From contig JADCRB010000066.1 of NCBI GenBank assembly GCA_021464245.1, positions 248,001 through 312,000 on the forward strand: a stretch of DNA of 64,000 bases, in the 5' to 3' direction. The notes below the pieces were generated by a model. It was not told where the DNA came from, searched no databases, and worked only from the letters and a program-made list of their open reading frames with translations. This DNA is from Carallia brachiata (Eukaryota; Streptophyta; Magnoliopsida; Malpighiales; Rhizophoraceae). Below are positions 56,400 to 64,000 of the stretch, one piece after another; positions within the stretch are counted from its first letter, which is position 1, and every line of letters starts with the position of its first letter. Position numbers and translations under genes: made by a program.

Positions 56400-58550
56400 T
56401 TCCACTTTCTCAACATTACGTGTTGCAAATCATTATTATTATGTACTGAGAGTCCTATTGGTTTTTTACTGATAAAAAATTAATTTCATTGCCGTATTAA
56501 ACACCTTTAGAAGAGATAGCAAGATCCATAGAAGAAAAGTCCTTTGTGCTAGAGTTGTCGTAGCTTGGCCATAATAAGAGATCTAATACGATTCTATTCT
56601 TAAAAAACTCACCCTTTTTTTAATAGAAAAAAAAATCATCGCTAAATATTAATCTTTATTAGGCCTTATTAATCTTTATCTTTTTATATATCTCATAGTT
56701 GGCCCTTACGTGTTAATATTACAATTAAATCTTTATATCACATTTTATAATCACTTAATAAATTCATATTCTTGGATTAAAATTGACATAAAATACATGT
56801 AATGGCGACATGAATCTTGTCTGCTAAAAGATGATTCGAAATTTCCCTTTGTACGCTATTAATAATAATAATACTAATGATAATAATTTATGTGCCACAA
56901 ACACATCAAATTCAATTTTCATCAGATCGATGCATATCAAAATCAAGTTTGCCACTAGAGACAATTACATAACATTCAATATGTCAAAAAAAAAATTACA
57001 TAACATTCAAGCTTTGGTCTCATAAAGTATCCAACTGAGAAGAGGACACGTTACACCGTTTCCAGCCATAGAGTATATGTACGACAATTGCTTTTAGCTT
57101 TTAATGCACAACTAACAACTATAAATTAACAACAGTACAAAAGCGATTGTTAGACTGTGAAAAAGTCAAAAGACCAACCAATTAGCTTTTGTTGAATAGT
57201 ATGTGTTCTCATTCTTGGATGCAGAAGAAAAGACGTAGAATAGATGGAAATATTTTTTTTACAATCAGTTAATTTATTTGTGTAATTAAATATTTAATTT
57301 ATATAATAAAAAATACATAAAAATATATTTTTAAATTTTATTATAATAATTTATCATCTGATTACACAAATAATCTAACTAATTATATAAAAAAATTTTC
57401 TCATATACACCAAATCTCGTCCCTCTATTTTTTTCTTATTAGAAATGCTTATCCTTAGAATAAATCTCGTGAAAAGACGCCGTGGGCAAGGCCTTTCCAA
57501 ATTGCAATGGTCCGATATTCAATAAAAATAAATAAATGAATGAATGGCTGTGAATTCATGCTTATATGATCTTTTCCTTTTTTTTTTTATACTGGGAATA
57601 TTTATAAGGGTACGATGTATTGGATCATTGACTGGGCCCAGCAAATGTTGCCGATCTGTTTGAATAATTTTTAAGGGCTTCTCCAGTGTGTAATGGTGTG
57701 GACAGTAAGAGTCTATCATCGCTTAATTAGAAATCTTAAATTTGAGTTCTTAAAAATGCAGTGACGTTAAATATTTGTTGGGAGATTTTTACTACTCTTT
57801 GAAACTCTATCCATATCGGTCCAGATTAGTCAACATGTTGAATTAGATACTTAATGATTTTAGACAAAAATAAAAAAACAATTAGGGGCCCTCGTTGGAT
57901 TCTATTGCCGAATGAAATTAGATGTATATTTTGTTGATCAACAGTCAAACTTCCAGGTCTAGCTTGTCCCAACTCTTGGATAGATATAAGCACTAAAAAA
58001 CATAGCTCACAGATACGCATGTATCTTCTAAAATCCTCCCGGAGTAAAAACATGCCGGCTATGGCTCTATTTGTTTCTGTTTATTGAAAGTTATGCTCAA
58101 GACTTCCAAGCTTGTGAAAGGGTCAAATGAACTGATTGCCTCATTTTTATACTTTTTAAAGTAATTTTACTATTTAAATAAAATCGCCCTGATACACTAA
58201 TTTTATGTAAGATTGACGCGACTCAGGCTTGGTAATATTTTACCTGATATCGTACAAGATTGTTGTTTTGAACATGCTAGCACCTATGGACGTGGAGCTT
58301 TCAACTCAAGATTCCTGCATGGCAACAGGTCCACGACTTGTGCAAGTTGGTGGCAGTCTCTTTCATATGAAGAATGGCAAGATCTAATTTTCTCCATGGC
58401 AGTACTTGGATATTTAGAATGACTTGTAGCTGCCTTCTTATTGTTGGAATTATAGGCCTTCTCGATATTAATTTCATTTTGGTGAATTTCAAGCCTTCTC
58501 TTACAGACAACGAAATCAAAATCTTAATGAACTTTCTTTCTTCCCCTGAG
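56400..58550. other. Upstream region of the receptor kinase gene, second copy of the tandem block
   Basis: Resembles 51200-52940. No gene or RNA recognised. Two inserts of about 100-200 bp (around 57230-57410 and 57680-57880) are not in the first copy. Confidence 0.6.
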
Positions 58551-58555
58551 AAAGA

Positions 58556-61500
58556 ATGAGTCTAAAATGTAAAGAAGCATGGGCTTGGAGATCCATTCTG
58601 TGGTTTATGGCCCTCTCTACCATATCTTTTGACGCCAAAGTTTCAAGCTTTAGCAATTCAGATAGTAACTTTATCATCCAAAAGCAAGCCAGAAGGGAAC
58701 TTGATGACATAGGCGGTACGTACATGTTTCCTGCAATCTGAATAGATCAACCATTGATTAATCCATGTTAAGTTTGTGCAATAGAATATATAGCTAAATC
58801 TGTCCTTTATCTGCTTTGAGATTCATGGTTAATGGTGGAAACTTCCTTTTGAAACATGCAATTTAGTATTGTATTTTCCAGGAATACAGTCAGATATGAT
58901 GCATAGCTGCAAATTGATGTTTTACTATTCAATTGAAAGTTTAAGATGTTCACTTTGTTCTGTAACTTTTCTTAGTTTTTGAATCATGTCACAGGGAACA
59001 TAAATATTGACTGTGGGATACCAGATGAATCCAGCTACCATGATGCCAAAACTGGGCAGGAATACAAATCTGATAGATTATTCATCAACTCAGGAGTGAA
59101 TCATGACATATCATCCAACTTCACTTCTGATGCTGTTCCAGTGTCATTTAGAAACGTTAGATCCTTTCCTCAAGGGAACAGAAACTGTTACAACCTAAGA
59201 CCACCAGAAGGCAAAGCCAAAATCTACCTGATTAGAGCCTCATTCATGTATGGAAATTATGATAATCAGGACAGGCTGCCGCAGTTCGACTTGTATGTTG
59301 GAGTTAACTTGTGGGATTCTGTGAAGTTTGTCAATGCATCACATATTGTGATCAAGGAGATTATTCATGCACCGGTCACGGATAACATATATGTTTGCCT
59401 CCTAAACACTGGCTCAGGAATTCCTTTTATATCAGCTCTGGAGGTACGTCATTTTCATAATTCGACCTACGAAACTGCATCAGGATCCTTAGTTTTGTAC
59501 CAGCGACTCGATTTTGGTTCAACAAGCAATGAGATAGTAAGGTTAGTGTCTTCTCGTAATAAGCTGACTTCTTTGAATTTTCAGTAAATTAATAAGATCG
59601 ACTAGGACCATTGGTTCTGCATTCTGCTATCAAAGTACATGATGTGCACTGATGATTGGAGTGTTGCTGTGATTTAGACTCCTGTTGATACTTTGTGCAC
59701 TGCTCAGGTTTCCTGATGATGTTTATGATCGCATATGGACTCCGTATGAGTGCCCTTATTGCGGATCAAGGGCCACCAGCTTCACCGTTGATTCCGTGAA
59801 CTCACTATTTTCAACTTGCCATCCAAGGTCATGAGAACTGCTGCACTTCCAATAAACGTTAATGACTCACTACATTTCGAGTTTGACATTGGCGATCCCA
59901 CTTTAAAATCTTACATATACATGCACTTTGCTGAGCTTCAAAGCCTGCAAGAAAATCAACATAGAGAATTCAACATTACTTTAAATGGAAACCTGTTGAA
60001 GAAGGCATAGTTCCCAATTACCTGCATTCGACAACTGTACCAAGCCTGCAGCCAGTGAGGGGAGCCAAGCTGAGCTTTTCTTTATACAAGTCAGAGAAAT
60101 CTACCCTTCCTCCCATTCTAATGCAATGGAAATATACACGCTCAGAGATTTTTTACAGGCACCAACGGATGAAGAAGATGGTATGTTCTCTCATGTATGC
60201 AATGCTTTTTGTATGAAACTTGAATCCAAACTCACCATTTCTCATAATCATAGTCAATGCCATTGAGGTTGTCAAGTCAGACTATGGGTTGGATAAAGGT
60301 GGCAAGGTGATCCATGTGCACCGTTGTACCCTTGGAATGGCCTGAATTGCAGCTACACTGGTTATCATCCCCCGCGAATTACCTCTTTGTAAGCGAAGAA
60401 CAATAACCAACTTAACAATGAAAATGAAAACATCATCAGATTATCACAAAGCTATTTGATTCCTTACAGGAATTTGTCAACGAGTAACTTAATGGGCCAG
60501 ATATCTCCATCACTATCCAGTCTTAAATTATTAGAGCACCTGTAAGTGGACAACTGCCACGGTTCGTTGATGATTAGTTTAGCAATTCAACTCCTACATG
60601 TGTGTTTCTAATGAAATCAGCATGTTGTTTTCAGTGATTTGTCACACAATAGCTTGACAGGACCAGTGCCAGAATTTCTGGCAGAACTAGCAAACCTGAG
60701 AACCTTGTAAATTGTCCTATCCTTTGCAATGTAAGTCAATACTTACTGCAACCAAAATGAGATTGTTAAACTAAAATTGCAGAAATTTGGAAGGAAACGA
60801 GCTCTCGGGTACAGTTCCTTTGCCTCTGATTGAAAGATCCAATAATGGGTTGCTAATACTACGGTTAGTGAACTTATGTTAATTTGATGGCAAGTAAGTC
60901 TGTTTTTTCCCACTTCAATGACTCTGCATGAAAAATAAGCTTCCCTTTTAAATTTTTTGGCTTCATTAAAAGTGTAATCTTATTGTAGGGTGGCTGAAAA
61001 TCCGAGTCTCTGCCTGTCAACTCCATGCAATGAAGAGCAAAAGAAAAGTATTGTGGTTCCAATTGTTGCAACTGTTGCATCCTTGCTGCTGGCCATCTTT
61101 ATCGCATTGGCTGTTCTGTATAAATACAAGAGGAAGAAAGGTATGCACATGTACTCATATACCAGCAGCATTCTGAAATGAAACATAAATCACAAAAGAA
61201 AAACAGAAACCAATTAATCGCCTTGTCGTTCCACTTATAATGGATTGCTAATGAACAACTCCAATGATATGTGCAGCTATCCGTACCTCTGTCAATCCCC
61301 GAAAAGAAGAAGGTTCGTCAATAAAGACAGACAGCTGCCAATTCACCTATCTTGAGATTACCAGGATTACCGATAACTTCCAGACAGTTATTGGGAAAGG
61401 AGGTTTTGGGACAGTTTACCATGGCCACTTGGTAAATGGCACACCTGTTGCTGTCAAAATGGTATCTCCAGGTTCAGTTAGTGGTTCAGATCAGTTTCTA

Positions 61501-62849
61501 ACTGAGGTATGATACTTCATCCAACAACTCAAATTCACCCTCAAAGGCTTGTTAGTATTCCAACTGCAAAGATTTTGTCTAATGCTAGCGTTTCTGCAAA
61601 ATGAACTATATTTTTGAATAGGCTCATCTCTTGATGATAGTCCATCATCGGAATTTAGTTTCTTTCATCGGTTATTGCAATGAGGGAACTAATATTGGGA
61701 TCGTCTATGAGTACATGGCTGGTGGAAACTTAAACCAATACCTACGAGGTATCAACAATTTTCATTCCTTCAAGTTCATTGCTTGCAAATTGGACCACTC
61801 TCAATGGACATGTTAATTTTTCAGATAAAAGAAATAAGGCTTTGAGTTGGAAAGACAGACTGCAAATTGCACTGGATGCAGCACAAGGTTATCAAGCAGA
61901 CAGATTAACGAAAAACTTAAATTTCTGATACATGTTTGAGTTAGAAGTTAACAAAAGCTGAAGAAGCAAAGATAAATTTTGTGCAGGGCTACAGTACCTG
62001 CATCAAGGCTGCAAGCCACCTATAGTTCACAGAGATGTAAAGAGTGCAAACATCCTGTTGGATGAAAAACTGCAGGCCAAGATTGCTGATTTTGGGCTGT
62101 CAAAGCTTTTCCCAAGTGAAAGTAGGAGTCATATGTCTACTCAGATTGCTGGCACTATCGGATATGTTGATCCTGAGTAAGTCATTTTGGCACCAACAAG
62201 TTATGTTTTTGGTCCTTTAGAGCTGTTGGCCCAGGAGTTGGGGATGGGGACGATAAGGAACGGATCTAAAGTTTGAACTCCCAATTTCTTAGCTAAAGGC
62301 CATAGCTTCCAATCACTTCAGCTATTATTGTGTCCTCAGACTAACAAGTTATTACATTAACCAATGTTTTTCCAAGGACTTGTTGATTAAGATTTTTTTT
62401 TTTTTTTTACATTTTGATGCAGGTATTATGAATCCAACAGGCTGACTGAGAAAAGTGATGTGTATAGCTTTGGAATAGTTCTATTGGAGCTGATCACTGG
62501 CCAGCCCGCAATAATAAAAAGTCATGACGAGAACATACATATTGTTCGGTGGATTAGTCAATTTTTGGCAAGTGGAGATATAAGAAATGCAGTTGATCCA
62601 AGGCTAAAGGGAAATTTTGATACCAACTCTCTGTGGAAGTTCACGGAGATAGCAATGTCATGTGTGCCATCAATTTCCATACAAAGACCAACAATGAGCC
62701 ACATAGTGATGGAGTTGAAAGAGTGTCTGAAGGCGGATATGGCTGGAGAACAGACAAGGGAAGTGGAGGGGCAAGCAATGAGATCAAGCAATTCTTTTGA
62801 TATGAGTATTGTGGATCTTGAAACAGAAATGGGGCCAGCAGCAAGGTAG
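58556..62849 (+). pseudogene. Malectin-like-domain LRR receptor-like serine/threonine kinase, ectodomain frame-broken
   Basis: A plasma-membrane receptor kinase of the LRR-I class. Exons by GT-AG and phase: 58556-58715, 58995-59541, 59708-60180, 60254-60388, 60470-60541, 60635-60706, 60783-60863, 60989-61140, 61277-61506, 61622-61748, 61825-61887, 61987-62176, 62423-62849. Order: signal peptide, malectin-like domain (NINIDCGIP, NYDNQDRLPQFDLYVG, YDRIWTPYE, MRTAALPIN, YMHFAELQ), two 24-residue LRR exons, a membrane segment (IVVPIVATVASLLLAIFIAL), and a kinase with [31 protein letters not shown] and GYVDPEYY. It is an RD-type kinase that looks complete. Frame breaks: near 59812, 60003 and 60120 in exon 3 and near 60295 in exon 4. 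From exon 5 onward the frame is clean. Either the ectodomain is decayed or the consensus has errors. Confidence 0.9.
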
Positions 62850-64000
62850 AAATTAGACCTATATTTCATATAGACAGAGTTTCTTGTTCTCATTGAAAAT
62901 TATTGCAGAATGTGCATCTACACCTATGCATACATGATACTGAGATTGTGTTTTTTATCAATAACTATAGCATTTATATTTTGTATACTGATCCTCTAGA
63001 TTTTAATCATATTTTTTTTGTAAAAAACTTGATTTTGATTGAGACTCAGAAGTCAAGATCTTTAACCATAAAACTATTCCAATATTATTGAGCTAAAGCT
63101 CATTGGACTTCCTAAATGAGAATTGCACAGAAAAGATTTCATCTAAGGTATTTGGCTCATGGCCTTACTTGATCAGACCTTAAGGATGTAGTCCGTATTT
63201 AATGGGAATTGAAACTATAAGTTTCTTTTTGGGCCAACACATTTTTTACCGCTTTAAAGTTATATAGCCGACACATTGTAATTGATTATTTTTTTTTTTG
63301 TAATCAGACACTTTTCTTTACAAGAAAAAATAAAAGTATTTTTTTTATCTATTTTTTTATTATAAAAAAATCGTTAGTTTATAAAAAAAATATTAATTAC
63401 AATGTGCCTATTCCACATGTATATTAAAAAAATGCTTCCATTTGGCTTCCTGAGCACATACATATGTTTTTTTTGATTGCATGTTTAACCTATCAAAAGA
63501 GATAGGTGTATGCATTTTTATATACTCAAAATACATTTATTTAATAAAAAAATTAATATTTTTTACCACTTTAAAGTTATAGAGAATCTTATATAAAATC
63601 TATATTTTATATTCTAAAATAACGCACATATATATCTAAATTTAGTTTTTTATTAAAAGAAAAACAAAAAAACTATTTTTTTATAACTTCGTTATAGGCA
63701 CCGAGCTTTTCTCGTACCTATAGTTGGGCCCTTAAACTATTGGGCCGAGGGCATATTCATCTGTTTAGGTTAGCCCCAGTGGCTCTAAGAAATGGCAAGT
63801 CCAGTTATCAATTTCTAGGCTTCATCATTGGTGGAAAAATAATTTTCTTCACTTTATTTTTTTATTTTTTTGGGATTGCCTGAACTTCTGTTCTTGAGAG
63901 CATCTTCTTATTGTTGTCTATTACTATTCCTACCATACCTCATATACCATGTTTTAAATCTCATAAATATTTTGAAAAGAAGGTAACTTTTTGTTTCCCT
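62850..64000. other. 3' flank of the receptor kinase gene and intergenic
   Basis: AT-rich, no gene recognised. T-rich runs at about 63288-63299 and 63340-63360. Confidence 0.6.

Noticed and set aside
1..64000. tRNA, rRNA, CRISPR arrays, bacterial operons
   Set aside because: Nothing of the kind seen. The window is plant nuclear DNA, and PBS-like tRNA matches belong to retrotransposons.

Overview
The window is nuclear DNA from a flowering plant, most likely a woody eudicot. It is AT-rich, has GT-AG introns, and carries plant-only families: HD-ZIP III, CC-NBS-LRR, malectin-like LRR receptor kinases, and Tat-type Ty3/Gypsy and miniature LTR elements. I cannot name the species. Almost every recognisable gene is duplicated, interrupted or frame-broken. 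This is a resistance-gene and receptor-kinase cluster churned by transposons.

Bases 1-12 kb: the 3' part of an HD-ZIP III gene (MEKHLA end, minus strand) is split by a complete 10.05-kb Tat-type retrotransposon (1363-11408, minus strand). The element has LTRs, a 5-bp target duplication CTCTA, a PBS and a PPT. It encodes Gag, protease, RT, a degenerate RNase H, a second intact-looking RNase H and integrase. Between integrase and the 3' LTR it carries a WUSCHEL-type (WOX) homeodomain in the sense orientation, broken by frameshifts. This is the most unusual object in the window.

Bases 12-43 kb: two CC-NBS-LRR (RGA-type) genes, 12707-15660 and 36613-39551 (minus strand), lie in a duplicated block that also copies their flanks and an unrecognised proline-rich ORF. 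A third copy survives only as 5' flank at about 22.9-23.3 kb. Between them lie a non-coding LTR element (19237-21079), a miniature LTR element whose LTRs look identical by eye (24849-26145), a related older one (27646-29510), and LINE tails.

Bases 43-49 kb: three tandem copies of a two-exon gene for a small secreted cysteine-rich protein (plus strand). Two copies are intact and the third is frame-broken by a 13-base deletion. I do not recognise the family. A TIR element (48483-49092) follows.

Bases 50-64 kb: a tandem duplication of an F-box fragment plus a malectin-like LRR receptor kinase. The first copy keeps only exon 1, with a stop. The second (58556-62849) has 13 exons, with at least four frame breaks in the malectin part and an intact kinase half. 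A TIR-bounded, pyrimidine-rich element sits exactly at the junction between the two copies.

Single-base frame breaks are common throughout. They may be real decay or consensus errors, and raw reads would decide.
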